A stretch of DNA of 36,764 bases, from the NCBI GenBank assembly GCA_012798895.1, contig JAAZMI010000112.1:1-36764 (forward strand), read 5' to 3'. The DNA is from Bacillota bacterium (GTDB taxonomy: Bacteria; Bacillota; Dethiobacteria; DTU022; UBA8154). The notes beneath the pieces are model-generated. The model was not told the DNA's origin. It searched no databases and was given only the letters and a program-made list of their open reading frames with translations. Both the position numbers and the translations under genes were made by a program. Of the stretch, positions 1 through 8,481 are shown piece by piece (the first letter of the stretch is position 1; every line of letters begins with the position of its first letter).

Positions 1-25
1 AGCTCTGGGAAGATTGGGGTAATGA

Positions 26-114
26 GCACAGGGGGACGGTTCGTTTGTGTACCGCTTTTTGGTACACAAAAGAACCGTCCCCCTGTGCTACAAAAGAACC
101 GTCCCCCTGTGCTA
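26..114. repeat. REP-like palindrome plus 24-bp tandem repeat
   Basis: Two 28-base arms (26-53 and 61-88) are reverse complements with a single mismatch (position 43) around a 7-base loop. The 24-base unit at 67-90, containing the core GAACCGTCCCCCTGTGC, is repeated directly at 91-114. From memory, this core resembles an intergenic repeat found in many clostridial genomes, but I cannot confirm that here. It sits just past the 3' end of the minus-strand flavoprotein gene. There is no U-run, so it does not look like a simple terminator. Confidence 0.75.
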
Positions 115-129
115 TTTTTGGGGAGTATG

Positions 130-1476
130 TCAAACGGATTTTCTCCCCACTCTTGCTGCAAGGAGAACCGGATCGTAGACTGGGGCAAAGGGAGGGGCGT
201 AGGCTAAATCCAGATTGAAGATATCATCCAGCGTCATCTTGTTATGGATGGCTGTTGCGTAGACATCTATTCTTTTTATAGCGTCGATGGGCCCCGCAAG
301 CTGGGCGCCAAGAACGATTCCGGTGTTTTTTTCGGCGATGACGAGGGAAAAAATATTTTCCGATCCGGGGTAGTAGCGCGCTCTACTCCAAGAGTTTATA
401 GTAATTTTTACTGCGTTAAAATTGTGCCTGGTGGCTTCTTCGTAGGTTAAACCGGTTCTGGCAACGCCAAGGTTAAAGCATTTCGTTATGGCTGTGCCCA
501 GAACTCCTCGAAACGGTGTTCTGATGCCGGCTATATTCATCCCGGCCAGCATCCCTTCTTTGTTGGCTTTTAAGGCCAAGGGGGTGTATACGGGTTTTCT
601 GCTTACCATGTGTACCGCCTGGACGCAATCTCCGGCGGCATAGATATAGGGGTAGTTTGTTTGCAGGTATTCATCTACTTTAATGGATTCCTTTACGCCA
701 AGTTCTATGCCGCTTTCGACGGCCAACTTAGTGGCGGGGACGGCCCCCAGTCCTAAAAATACAAAGTCGTACTCCAGATCGCCTCTGTCTGTGGACACGA
801 TGATATTTTCGCCTTCTTCTTTGATCTCCTTTATTGCTGTCTTAAGGTTTAAAACTACGCCATTCTGGGACAGCTCTTTTTTTATCAGATCCGATACTTC
901 CACCTCAAAAGTTCTGGCCAGGTCTGTCCTCCGGTGTATAAGATGTGTTTCAATTCCCCTCGATTTAAAGGCTTCGGCCATCTCTATCCCGATATATCCT
1001 CCGCCTATTACGGCACATCTGCCGGGGGAGTTTTTCCGAATAAACGCATCAATTTTTTCCATATCGTCCAGGTTTTTTAGCACAAAAGCTTTATCCGATT
1101 TCTGGCAATTTATGCCGGAAGTCTGGGGTCTAGAACCTGTGGCGATCAGCAACAGATCAAAACTTTCCTCGTGTTCGCCCTCTTCGTTTTTTACTGTTAT
1201 TTTTTTGTCCTGCGGGTCAATTTTTACTACTTCGTGTTTAAGCCGCAGGTCGATATTTCTTTTCTTGACGGCAGTTTCGGGTGTAAGTTCGATGAGGCGT
1301 TCTTTATCCGGGATAAGGCCCTCGATATAATACGGCATACCGCAGGCGGCATAAGATATATAACCGGTTTTTTCGAAAACAACGACATCCCAGGCGGGTC
1401 TCAGCCTTTTAACCTGGCTGGCACCGCTCATCCCGGCGGCGTCACCACCGATTACTACCAACTTTTTTTTACTCAT
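130..1476 (-). CDS. CoA-disulfide reductase / NADH oxidase family flavoprotein
   Basis: 448-residue FAD- and NAD(P)H-dependent pyridine nucleotide-disulfide oxidoreductase. The N-terminal FAD motif is IGGDAAGMSGA (residues 9-19). The single redox cysteine lies in YAACGMPYY (Cys45), as in CoA-disulfide reductases and NADH oxidases, rather than the CxxxxC of glutathione or lipoamide reductases. A second Rossmann motif, IGGGYIG, is at 157-163, the FAD-binding AGD at 281-283, and the C-terminal dimerisation segment with YAPPFAPVYDP near the end. Length is normal for the family. A strong ribosome site (AAAGGAGAT) precedes the ATG. It probably reduces CoA disulfide, persulfide or oxygen with NAD(P)H, protecting an anaerobe from oxidative or sulfur stress; the exact substrate cannot be read from the sequence. 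It is divergent from the hydroxylase operon. Confidence 0.88.
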   Translation of the reverse strand: MSKKKLVVIGGDAAGMSGASQVKRLRPAWDVVVFEKTGYISYAACGMPYYIEGLIPDKERLIELTPETAVKKRNIDLRLKHEVVKIDPQDKKITVKNEEGEHEESFDLLLIATGSRPQTSGINCQKSDKAFVLKNLDDMEKIDAFIRKNSPGRCAVIGGGYIGIEMAEAFKSRGIETHLIHRRTDLARTFEVEVSDLIKKELSQNGVVLNLKTAIKEIKEEGENIIVSTDRGDLEYDFVFLGLGAVPATKLAVESGIELGVKESIKVDEYLQTNYPYIYAAGDCVQAVHMVSRKPVYTPLALKANKEGMLAGMNIAGIRTPFRGVLGTAITKCFNLGVARTGLTYEEATRHNFNAVKITINSWSRARYYPGSENIFSLVIAEKNTGIVLGAQLAGPIDAIKRIDVYATAIHNKMTLDDIFNLDLAYAPPFAPVYDPVLLAARVGRKSV

Positions 1477-1528
1477 GTTTTTTTATCTCCTTTGCCCTTT
1501 TCTCTCTCCTGATCTTCCTTATAAAAGT

Positions 1529-1537
1529 ATTATAACA
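1529..1537 (-). promoter_or_regulatory. Extended -10 promoter for the flavoprotein gene
   Basis: On the minus strand this reads TGTTATAAT, a perfect TATAAT with an extended TGn, about 50 bases upstream of the ATG. No good -35 is seen, which is usual for extended -10 promoters. The rest of the 437-base divergent intergenic region (1477-1913) holds the operon promoter and operator described below. I see nothing recognisable in roughly 1560-1740. Confidence 0.5.
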
Positions 1538-1744
1538 GAATATTCTTCCTTTGCATAAAATTTAAAGTGGGTGTCGTGCCGGATTCGTTTTGTGGTAGCG
1601 GAACTGCCTGTATTGCTGTATAAGGTGGGTTGATAATTTGCTGAAAACAATTTTTATGCGGCCCGGCGTATTCTTGGCCCATAAGCGTATTCAAGAAAGA
1701 ACGGGTTGTAATAGAGAAATAAGGCCAACTATTCTAAACATTCC

Positions 1745-1774
1745 TTGACATACCGGCCCATGATTTATTATAAT
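1745..1774 (+). promoter_or_regulatory. Sigma-A promoter of the molybdenum hydroxylase operon
   Basis: TTGACA at 1745-1750 and TATAAT at 1769-1774, separated by 18 bases; both hexamers match the consensus exactly. Transcription would start near 1781, leaving a leader of about 130 bases before the first gene. Confidence 0.8.
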
Positions 1775-1784
1775 AGATGGTAGT

Positions 1785-1800
1785 TACTAACCGGTCGGTA
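1785..1800. promoter_or_regulatory. Putative TetR-family operator
   Basis: The imperfect palindrome TACTAACCGGTCGGTA is centred on ACCGGT and mismatched at two symmetric pairs. TetR regulators commonly bind ACCGACCGGTCGGT-like sites. It lies 10 bases past the -10 box, over the expected transcription start, where bound repressor would block RNA polymerase. The operon's last gene encodes a TetR regulator, so autoregulation is the natural reading; this is inference. Confidence 0.6.
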
Positions 1801-1913
1801 GAAAACAGTTCCCGTTTAAAATACAGACATCTGAAGCTTATGCGGAATATGCTTTGGAGTTGGCAAAACTTCAAAGGAATTTCCGCTGATTATCATAACG
1901 AGGAGGGTTAGAT

Positions 1914-2918
1914 ATGCGATTGTTGGAATTTGATTATTTTGAACCGAGAAATTTGGAAGATGCAGTTACCAAAGTAAGGGAATTTGATGGCAACTACCAG
2001 ATTATTGCCGGGGGAACGGATCTGCTGACAGCCTTAAAGCAGAGGTTATCCGCCCCGGCCGGCCTGGTCAGTCTCGATCATATCTCATCTTTAAAGGATA
2101 TCTGGGAAGAAGATGACGTGATTACTATTGGTGCGATGTGTACTCTGGAGGATGTTCTTAGTTCGAGCTTGATTGCGGAGAAACTCCCGGCACTAAATCA
2201 GGCGGCCTGGGATGTTGGCTCTCCGCTTTTGCGCCCCTTGGCTACGATCGGTGGGAATATCTGCCTAAATACGCGTTGCCGTTTCTACAATCAGTCTTCG
2301 TTCTGGCGCTCTTCGCGGGATACGTGTTATAAGGCCGGGGGCAATATCTGCCACGTTACCAATAAGCGGGATAGCTGTGTGGCGACTTTCTCTGCCGATA
2401 TCCCGCCAGTTTTAATTGCTCACGGTGCCAGGGTTAGGCTGGCCGGCCCCAAAGGGGTAAGAACGCTCCCTCTGGAACAATTTTATACCGCTGACGGCCG
2501 TTTTCCGCACGTTATTATGGCGGGCAGCGGGGAGATACTGCAGGAGATTGAAGTGCCGCTACCGGCACCGCAGGTCAGCTGTGTTTATCATAAATTCAGG
2601 ATGCGGGAATCGATTGATTTTCCGGTACTGGGGGTTGCTGTGATGCTTAAACTGGGCGAAAAAAAATCCGGAAAATATTGTGAGGATGCCTGTCTGGTGA
2701 TCACCGGTGCCGAACCGGCGCCGGTGGAGGCCGTGCAAGCCCGGGAAGAGCTTCTGCACCGAAGGCTGGAACCGGGATTGCTGGCCAGGGTGGCAGAGAT
2801 AGCTGCTTCTGAGATACATCCCATTAAAACATCCCTTATTTCGCCGCGCTACAAGCGGGAAATTGCCAAAATAATTGTAACGGATGCTCTGAAAAAAGCG
2901 GGAGGGATTGAAGAGTAA
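1914..2918 (+). CDS. hcrB: Molybdenum hydroxylase FAD subunit, 4-hydroxybenzoyl-CoA reductase beta type
   Basis: 334-residue FAD-binding subunit of a xanthine-oxidase-family enzyme. FAD motifs are AGGTDLL (32-38) and TIGGNI (111-116). Between the FAD and C-terminal domains is an insert with cysteines 117, 122, 138, 146 and 155 (NTRCRFYNQS, then TCYKAGGNICHV, then SCVATFSADIPP). As I recall, ordinary XdhB/CoxM subunits lack this insert, and it binds an extra [4Fe-4S] cluster in the beta subunit of Thauera 4-hydroxybenzoyl-CoA reductase, with ligands at 122, 138, 146 and 155. That cluster lets the enzyme take low-potential electrons and run as a reductase. A good ribosome site (GAGGAGGG) precedes the ATG. 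Its stop overlaps the next start by one base. Subunit type is well supported; the true substrate is not proven. Confidence 0.85.
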   Translation: MRLLEFDYFEPRNLEDAVTKVREFDGNYQIIAGGTDLLTALKQRLSAPAGLVSLDHISSLKDIWEEDDVITIGAMCTLEDVLSSSLIAEKLPALNQAAWDVGSPLLRPLATIGGNICLNTRCRFYNQSSFWRSSRDTCYKAGGNICHVTNKRDSCVATFSADIPPVLIAHGARVRLAGPKGVRTLPLEQFYTADGRFPHVIMAGSGEILQEIEVPLPAPQVSCVYHKFRMRESIDFPVLGVAVMLKLGEKKSGKYCEDACLVITGAEPAPVEAVQAREELLHRRLEPGLLARVAEIAASEIHPIKTSLISPRYKREIAKIIVTDALKKAGGIEE

Positions 2919-3376
2919 TGGAAAAGACGATCCGGTTAACAGTAAACGGTGAGGAGAAGACCCTCAAGATCGGTGTTCAACAGACGCTTTTAGAGGTGCT
3001 GCGGGAGGATCTGGGGCTGACGGGGACTAAAAAGGGGTGTAACCAGGGAGAGTGTGGGGCCTGCACGGTCCTTTTGGACGGCAAGCCGGTCAGCTCTTGT
3101 CTGCTTTTGGCGGTCAAGGCTGACGGGAAAACGGTGTTAACGATAGAAGGGCTGGCGCAGGCCGGGGAGCTGCATCCCATGCAGCAGGCTTTTAATGAAA
3201 AAGGGGCTATTCAGTGTGGTTTTTGTTCGCCGGGGATGATTTTGGTAGCAAAGAGCTTGCTGGAACGAAACCCCAACCCGTCAACACAAGAGATTAAGGA
3301 GGCGATCGCCGGAAACATCTGCCGTTGTACCGGTTACCTGCAGATTATAGAGGCGATCCGCTCGTTTGTTTCTTAA
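2918..3376 (+). CDS. hcrC: Molybdenum hydroxylase [2Fe-2S] subunit
   Basis: 152-residue small iron-sulfur subunit of the xanthine oxidase family. The plant-ferredoxin-type cluster motif has Cys41, 46, 49 and 61 (GCNQGECGACTVL). The second, four-helix-bundle [2Fe-2S] site uses Cys100, 103, 135 and 137 (QCGFCSPG and NICRCTGY). All eight ligands are present and the length is typical. It passes electrons between the molybdenum centre and the FAD subunit. Its ATG shares one base with the previous stop, indicating translational coupling. The hcrC symbol rests on the neighbouring beta subunit, since this small subunit alone does not separate 4-hydroxybenzoyl-CoA reductase from xanthine or CO dehydrogenase relatives. 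Confidence 0.88.
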   Translation: MEKTIRLTVNGEEKTLKIGVQQTLLEVLREDLGLTGTKKGCNQGECGACTVLLDGKPVSSCLLLAVKADGKTVLTIEGLAQAGELHPMQQAFNEKGAIQCGFCSPGMILVAKSLLERNPNPSTQEIKEAIAGNICRCTGYLQIIEAIRSFVS

Positions 3377-3461
3377 CCGGGTTCTAAAGCTCTACAAGGT
3401 TTAGCCGCAGACAACCGGGTTTGCTGTTCACAAATTATCAAAGTGCAGGTGATGTTTTCTT

Positions 3462-5843
3462 ATGAACGATTATAATTACATTGGTAAAGAAATCCCGCGG
3501 GTCGACGGGCCGGCCAAGGCTACGGGCCAGGCCGTCTACACGGTCGATGTCAAGTTGCCGGAGATGCTTTATGGTAAGATACTGCGCAGCCCGCATCCAC
3601 ATGCGAGGCTGCTTAAGGTGGATACCAGCGCTGCAGAGCAGTTGCCGGGTGTAGAGGCTGTAATTACTGGTGAAGATCTGCAAGAAGTGCGCTATGCTTT
3701 TGTCGATACACCCCGCTACCCTGCGGATGAACAACCGCTGGCTACAGAGAAGGTAAGGTACATCGGGGATGAAGTGGCGGCGGTAGCCGCTGAAAGCGAA
3801 GCGATCGCCGAAAAGGCGCTATCCTTGATCAAAGTGGAGTATGAAATTCTACCGGCTGTCTTTGATCCCGAAAAAGCAATGCAGGAAGGGGCACCGGTAA
3901 TCCATGGTGAACAATCTGCCAGCACCTCCTTCTGGGAAGATTGGGGAGTCGCTCAACAAAAGAAGACTGTCCAGGAGGATCCCTCCATCAACAATTTAAG
4001 CGGGCACACCTTTGTCAGCTTCGGCGATGTGGAACAGGCTTTCCAAGAGGCGGATTACAGCCGCGAAGATCGTTTCGAGCTGAAACCTACGGCACATTGC
4101 CAGATGGAACCTCATGCTGCCGTAGCCAGCTATAATCCCCTGGAGGATAAGCTGCACGTCTGGTTATCTACGCAGGGCATCTTTCTAAAGAGGCTTTTTT
4201 TGAGCAAGACGCTGGGCCTGCCGGCAAGTAAGATCAGGGTGCATCACAGCTTCGTGGGTGGGGCTTTCGGCGGGAAAATAGATCTCTTCCCTTATGAATT
4301 TTGTGCAGCATATCTCTCCATAAAGACGAGGCGGCCGGTCAAAATCGAACTGGACCGGGAAGAAGTGTTTATGACAACTCGCCAGCGGCACCCGATCATC
4401 GTTAAAATCAAAACAGGGGTAAAAAAAGACGGCACGATCTTGGCCCAGGATATCAGGGTGATCGCCGATAACGGCGGTTACCGGGGGTCCGGCCCGGTGG
4501 TTATCTTCCTCTGCCATGGTTTCAGCTTTCCCGTTTACAATGTGCCCAACTACCGTTATGAAGGATTTTCCATCTATACGAATAACGGTATCCGCGGCCC
4601 GCAGCGCGGCCACGGCGCACCCCAGATCCGTTTTGCCATCGATTCGCATCTGGATCTGATCGCCCGGGATCTGGATCTCGATCTGCTGACGATCATGCAT
4701 AAAAACGTGCGCCAAGAAGGGGATGTCCTTCCGAATGGCGATCGCCTGGACAGTTGCGGTTTGACGGAATGCCTGATGGGGGCTGCCGGGGCCATCGATT
4801 GGCAGAAAAAAAGGGAGCAGAGTCATCTTCAAGCCAACGGCAACCGCTACCGGCGCGGCGTGGGAATCTCTCTTTGTTCCATGTTCAGCGGGGCGATGTA
4901 TTATCCCTTTGCTTCTGCCGCTGTGGTGAAGATGCATGATGATGGCTCGGCGACGCTGTTTACCGGTGCCCAGGATATCGGCCAGGGCAGCTATACGACT
5001 ATGAGCCAGGTTTTGGCCGAAGAGTTGGGTATCGGCATCGAGGATATCTGTGTTGTGGCCGGCGATACGGAACTTTGCCCCATTGATCTGGGGAGCTTTC
5101 TAAGTTGCACGGCTTTAGTTACCGGCAACGCTGTGAAAAAAGCTGCTGCGGACGCCAAGCGCCAGATGTTGGAGAGCGCTGCAGACCTGCTGGGATTGGC
5201 TGATCCCGCAGGCTTAAAAACGCAAAACAAGATGATCTATTTAGAGGATGATCCCCAAAAATCGGTCTCTTTCGCCCAGGCCATCCAGGCCAGTGTTTTA
5301 AAGAGAGATGGCAACCCCATCATCGGCCGGGGTTCTTTTAAGGGCTACCCGCGCACAGAGCGTTACCCCAGCTTGGCCAAAGCCAAGGGGCTCTTTACCG
5401 GGGCTTATGGTTTTGCAGCCCAGGCTGCTGAGGTAGAGGTGGATACCCTTACGGGCCTGGTGAGGCTGGTTAAGGCGGTTACTTTTCACGATTGTGGCTT
5501 CCCCCTGAACAAGACCGTCGTAGAAGGACAGATTCATGGTTGCGTCTCCATGGGAGCGGGGCAAGCCCTCTCAGAGGAGGTGCATCTGGAAAAAGGGCAA
5601 CTGTTCAATCCCTCTTTCCTTCACTATCAGTTGCCTATTGCGCTGGATACCCCGGAATCTGCGGAGGGTCTGGTGGCGACGATCGAGCCCAGCGGCCCCT
5701 TTGGTGCCAAGGAGGTTGGCGAGGGCTGCGTTGCCGGAATTTTGGGGGCCATCGCCAACGCCGTGCACGATGCGATCGGCGTGCGCATCTACAGCCTGCC
5801 CATCACCCCCGAAAAGGTGTTGCGTGCCCTGAAGAAAATATAA
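3462..5843 (+). CDS. hcrA: Molybdenum hydroxylase catalytic (molybdopterin) subunit
   Basis: 793-residue large subunit with the aldehyde oxidase/xanthine dehydrogenase a/b-hammerhead domain (about 20-125), then the molybdopterin-binding region. Seen motifs: VGGAFGGK (265-272), [13 protein letters not shown] (382-394), QDIGQG (504-509) and the active-site GAKEVGE (748-754), whose last Glu is the conserved catalytic base. It binds molybdopterin cytosine dinucleotide. RGHG in place of the FRGFG of xanthine dehydrogenases agrees, as far as I recall, with 4-hydroxybenzoyl-CoA-reductase-type alpha subunits. It is third in the operon after an 85-base gap with a modest ribosome site. The likely reaction is reductive dehydroxylation of an aromatic acyl-CoA, or hydroxylation of another heterocycle. 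No dedicated maturation or molybdopterin genes are seen here. Confidence 0.85.
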   Translation: MNDYNYIGKEIPRVDGPAKATGQAVYTVDVKLPEMLYGKILRSPHPHARLLKVDTSAAEQLPGVEAVITGEDLQEVRYAFVDTPRYPADEQPLATEKVRYIGDEVAAVAAESEAIAEKALSLIKVEYEILPAVFDPEKAMQEGAPVIHGEQSASTSFWEDWGVAQQKKTVQEDPSINNLSGHTFVSFGDVEQAFQEADYSREDRFELKPTAHCQMEPHAAVASYNPLEDKLHVWLSTQGIFLKRLFLSKTLGLPASKIRVHHSFVGGAFGGKIDLFPYEFCAAYLSIKTRRPVKIELDREEVFMTTRQRHPIIVKIKTGVKKDGTILAQDIRVIADNGGYRGSGPVVIFLCHGFSFPVYNVPNYRYEGFSIYTNNGIRGPQRGHGAPQIRFAIDSHLDLIARDLDLDLLTIMHKNVRQEGDVLPNGDRLDSCGLTECLMGAAGAIDWQKKREQSHLQANGNRYRRGVGISLCSMFSGAMYYPFASAAVVKMHDDGSATLFTGAQDIGQGSYTTMSQVLAEELGIGIEDICVVAGDTELCPIDLGSFLSCTALVTGNAVKKAAADAKRQMLESAADLLGLADPAGLKTQNKMIYLEDDPQKSVSFAQAIQASVLKRDGNPIIGRGSFKGYPRTERYPSLAKAKGLFTGAYGFAAQAAEVEVDTLTGLVRLVKAVTFHDCGFPLNKTVVEGQIHGCVSMGAGQALSEEVHLEKGQLFNPSFLHYQLPIALDTPESAEGLVATIEPSGPFGAKEVGEGCVAGILGAIANAVHDAIGVRIYSLPITPEKVLRALKKI

Positions 5844-5860
5844 CCGGGAGAAGAGAAGAT

Positions 5861-6448
5861 ATGAGTTTAACCAGGCAGAAAATCATCGACGCCGCGACCA
5901 CCTTATTTAATGAGAAAGGGTACTCCATCACCAGCGTGCAGGATATTGCAGAAAAGCTTAACGTAACCAAGGCCGCTTTGTATTATTATATATCCAGCAA
6001 AGAGGAGATCCTTTATGCCATCTTCGATCAGACTATGACCACGGCAGAAAAACGGTTGGAAAAATTGCTATCAGAGGAGATGACTGTAGAGGAAAAAATC
6101 AGGGGGGTCATCTATAACCACATTATGGCTGTCTTCGATGAAGCTCCACGCATCGCCATTTTTTTTACGGAACAGGCCCATCTACTACCGGAAAATCTGG
6201 CATCTATCCGGAGACGGCAGAGGGACTATGAAGAAAGGGTAGCTGGCGTGATCGGGGAAGGGATGGAGAAAAACATCCTCCGAAAAATAGAAATCCTTCC
6301 TACTGTCTATGCCATACTGGGCATGTGCAACTGGCTGTATCACTGGTACGAACCCACCGGGCGGGTTAAACCGGCAGATTTAGCCGATCTCTATGCCGGG
6401 ATTGTTCTATCCGGGATACTCCGAAAACCTGTAACCGGCTGCCCCTAA
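5861..6448 (+). CDS. TetR family transcriptional regulator
   Basis: 195-residue TetR/AcrR repressor. The N-terminal helix-turn-helix is at about 24-43 ([20 protein letters not shown]), followed by SSKEEIL, which is diagnostic of the family. The C-terminal helical ligand domain is not assignable. I start at the ATG at 5861, preceded by GGGAGAAGAGAAG; the open frame extends upstream only because it overlaps the catalytic subunit gene. It follows that gene by 17 bases, so it is the last cistron. It probably represses its own operon at the palindrome near 1785 and may sense an acyl-CoA or aromatic ligand; the ligand is inferred from context only. Confidence 0.88.
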   Translation: MSLTRQKIIDAATTLFNEKGYSITSVQDIAEKLNVTKAALYYYISSKEEILYAIFDQTMTTAEKRLEKLLSEEMTVEEKIRGVIYNHIMAVFDEAPRIAIFFTEQAHLLPENLASIRRRQRDYEERVAGVIGEGMEKNILRKIEILPTVYAILGMCNWLYHWYEPTGRVKPADLADLYAGIVLSGILRKPVTGCP

Positions 6449-6464
6449 GTGCAGCCACGATTTC

Positions 6465-6492
6465 TAGCTGTCAATGTCTTCATTGACAGCTA
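6465..6492. terminator. Perfect 12-bp inverted repeat after tetR, overlapping the rpsU -35 box
   Basis: TAGCTGTCAATG (6465-6476) and CATTGACAGCTA (6481-6492) are exact reverse complements around the loop TCTT. It lies 16 bases after the tetR stop, so it could end that transcript, but no U-run follows. Its right arm contains the TTGACA of the rpsU promoter, so an operator role is equally possible. Confidence 0.45.
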
Positions 6493-6511
6493 AACGGCCA
6501 AAAGGTATAAT
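6483..6511 (+). promoter_or_regulatory. Consensus sigma-A promoter of rpsU
   Basis: TTGACA at 6483-6488, a 17-base spacer, and TATAAT at 6506-6511: a perfect consensus promoter, as expected for a ribosomal protein gene. The start would be near 6518, about 65 bases before the rpsU start codon. Confidence 0.88.
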
Positions 6512-6582
6512 AAGTTGAACGGTTTTCCGTCATCCATGGGGCCTTTTTATAGCAGGCTGGGTTGTGAGGGGAGGGAAGCTGA

Positions 6583-6780
6583 TTGTCAAAGGTAAAGGTT
6601 GGTCGAAACGAAAGCTTTGATAGCGCCTTAAGGCGGTTTAAAAGGAAGTGTGCCCGGACAGGCATACTCTCCGAAATACGCAAAAGGGCGCATTACGAAA
6701 AACCAAGCGTCCGTCGCAAAAAGAAATCTGAAAGAGCGCGCAAGGTGCGCAAAAGAGGAAGAAGGTCTTATCGCTAACTA
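6583..6780 (+). CDS. rpsU: 30S ribosomal protein S21
   Basis: The small, very basic protein of about 64 residues begins [20 protein letters not shown] and has an Arg/Lys-rich tail, matching bacterial S21 throughout. It binds the 30S platform near the anti-Shine-Dalgarno region and helps initiation. The start is TTG at 6583 after the strong GAGGGGAGGG ribosome site; no in-frame ATG is available. It opens the conserved cluster that continues into nfeD, but a 228-base gap with a hairpin separates the two. The yqeY gene, which often follows rpsU in Firmicutes, is absent. Confidence 0.93.
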
Positions 6781-6922
6781 AATTCAAAAAATACCGGCAG
6801 GGTCTTTTTCCAATCTATCTGCTGTTAGGGTTTTATCATGATTTCCAGCTTTCCCCCTGAATCTTCGCAGGCAAAGGAAAACCGGGGCATGTAATAAAAA
6901 AAATCAGTTAAAAATGTTACCT

Positions 6923-6953
6923 TAGTAAAACTTGGTGCAACCAAGTTTTACTA
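6923..6953. terminator. 13-bp hairpin between rpsU and nfeD
   Basis: TAGTAAAACTTGG (6923-6935) and CCAAGTTTTACTA (6941-6953) are exact reverse complements around a 5-base loop. The 3' arm is T-rich, but no long U-run follows, so it may be a weak terminator or an RNA-processing/stability hairpin after rpsU. No clear promoter for nfeD is visible in 6781-7008. Confidence 0.45.
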
Positions 6954-7008
6954 TTCTCCATGGGTTCAGATCGTCCCGGTCTGCCCTTACGGAGGTGAAG
7001 AGGCATTG

Positions 7009-8379
7009 ATGCTTTCCAAGATACGACGGTGCAAAAAAGAACACATTTTGCTCTGCCTATTAGTTGCATTTTTTCTTGTTCTTACCTCTGTGCCCGGTGT
7101 ATCTGCCGGTTCTATATCTGCTGCCGCGCCGGTTTATGTCATCCCCGTGAAAGGGGAGATTGAACCGGGGTGGCTGGTTTTCTTTGAACGTTCTCTAGAA
7201 GAAGCCGCAGATGCCGGTGCTGTCTGTGCCATTCTGGAGCTGGATACCCCCGGGGGATATATCGACACGGCTATTAAGGCCCGCAAGCTTATTAATGAAG
7301 CGCCTTTCCCTGTTTATGGTTATGTGCAATATCACTCTCTCTCCGCCGGTGCTTATCTGGCCCTTAGTGCGGAGAAATTTTTTATGGTTCCCGGAGCAAC
7401 TATCGGTGCTGCCGAGCCAAGGCTTATGGGCGGTGAGAAGACTGATGAAAAATATCTGTCTTCCTGGGAAGCTGAGATGCGCGTGGCGGCTGAAAAGCAG
7501 GGTAAGGATCCCCAATTGGCCGCAGCGATGGTGCGCAAAGAGATCGCCATCGAAGATGTGGTTGAAGCGGGAAAACTGTTAACGCTTACCGCTCAAGAGG
7601 CTGAAAAGCTGGGGTTTAGCGATGGAACGGTCGATAAATTATCTACATTGTTGGCCAGACTTGATCTTGAGGGATCCCGTCTTGTTCGGGCAACGCCGAC
7701 ACAGTGGGAGCTCCTCAGCGGGTGGCTGATTAAGCCGGCAGTTGCTACGCTGCTTCTCTCTGCAGCTCTCCTTTTTTTGATCGTGGAAGTGCTTACGGCG
7801 GGCTTTGGTATATCCGGGCTGTTAAGCATACTCTGCTTCGGCCTCTATTTCGGAGGGCATTTTTTCACCGGGATAAGTGGCTGGCCGGCTGTTTTTCTCT
7901 TTGCCTTCGGGCTTGTCCTATTGCTCGTGGAGGCTTTTATACCGGGATTCGGCATCTTCGGGGTCGGGGGGCTAGTCTGTGTCTCTGCCTCCATTGTATT
8001 GACCGCCGCCACCACCGCCCTGGGTTTGAAAATGCTCTTTATTTCTTTTCTGCTCTCTTTTTTAGTCGGGTTTTTTGCTTTTAAGTATTTCCAGCGCAGG
8101 GGTACGCTCAGGCGTTTTATCTTGATGGAGGCCGCTACCAGGGAGAAAGGTTTCAGCTCTTCGACGGATCTATATCATCTGGTGGATAAAGTTGGCCAAA
8201 GTATTACCCCGCTCCGGCCCTCCGGCATCGTAGAGATCGACGATGCTAGGTACGATGTGGTCAGCGAAGGTTCTTACATCTCCACGGGGGCTGCTGTAAA
8301 GGTCATCAAGGTTGAAGGCAGGCGCATAGTGGTGCGCGCTTGCCGTGCCGGCGAAACCGGTGAAGAGGAAAAAAATTGA
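7009..8379 (+). CDS. nfeD: NfeD-family membrane-bound ClpP-class serine protease
   Basis: A 456-residue long-form NfeD. It has an N-terminal signal/anchor (residues 12-33), a ClpP-like protease domain with nucleophile Ser112 in SLSAGAYLALS, a membrane block of several helices (about 235-360), and a C-terminal OB-fold domain (SGIVEIDDARYDVVSEG to the end). Family knowledge: NfeD partners with flotillin/stomatin proteins, and floA follows directly. ATG 7009 has GGAGGTG 11 bases upstream; the TTG just before it (7006) is an equally spaced alternative. A catalytic Lys is probably in the 148-165 stretch, but I cannot fix which residue. Confidence 0.9.
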   Translation: MLSKIRRCKKEHILLCLLVAFFLVLTSVPGVSAGSISAAAPVYVIPVKGEIEPGWLVFFERSLEEAADAGAVCAILELDTPGGYIDTAIKARKLINEAPFPVYGYVQYHSLSAGAYLALSAEKFFMVPGATIGAAEPRLMGGEKTDEKYLSSWEAEMRVAAEKQGKDPQLAAAMVRKEIAIEDVVEAGKLLTLTAQEAEKLGFSDGTVDKLSTLLARLDLEGSRLVRATPTQWELLSGWLIKPAVATLLLSAALLFLIVEVLTAGFGISGLLSILCFGLYFGGHFFTGISGWPAVFLFAFGLVLLLVEAFIPGFGIFGVGGLVCVSASIVLTAATTALGLKMLFISFLLSFLVGFFAFKYFQRRGTLRRFILMEAATREKGFSSSTDLYHLVDKVGQSITPLRPSGIVEIDDARYDVVSEGSYISTGAAVKVIKVEGRRIVVRACRAGETGEEEKN

Positions 8380-8481
8380 CTGTTATTTTTTGAATGCCTT
8401 AATTTTTTCGGTATATTTTTGCTGTTGCGTTTGCCGGATGTGTTTTTATGAACCTAATTTTATGTAGAAGGGGTGGGTATA

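Noticed and set aside
683-1330. Long plus-strand open frame opposite the flavoprotein gene
   Set aside because: It is a shadow of a well-supported minus-strand gene with clear cofactor motifs and a good ribosome site.
1840-1911. A 23-codon open frame in the leader of the hydroxylase operon
   Set aside because: No ribosome site before its ATG and no recognisable leader-peptide features; likely chance.
4185-4937. 250-codon minus-strand frame inside the molybdenum subunit gene
   Set aside because: The opposite strand encodes conserved molybdopterin-binding motifs throughout; no ribosome site or family match for the antisense frame.
5492-5860. N-terminal extension of the TetR protein
   Set aside because: The extension is an out-of-frame reading of the catalytic subunit gene. 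The helix-turn-helix begins just after ATG 5861, which has its own ribosome site.
8376-8404. TTGACT followed by an A/T-rich stretch as a floA promoter
   Set aside because: No acceptable -10 at the right spacing.
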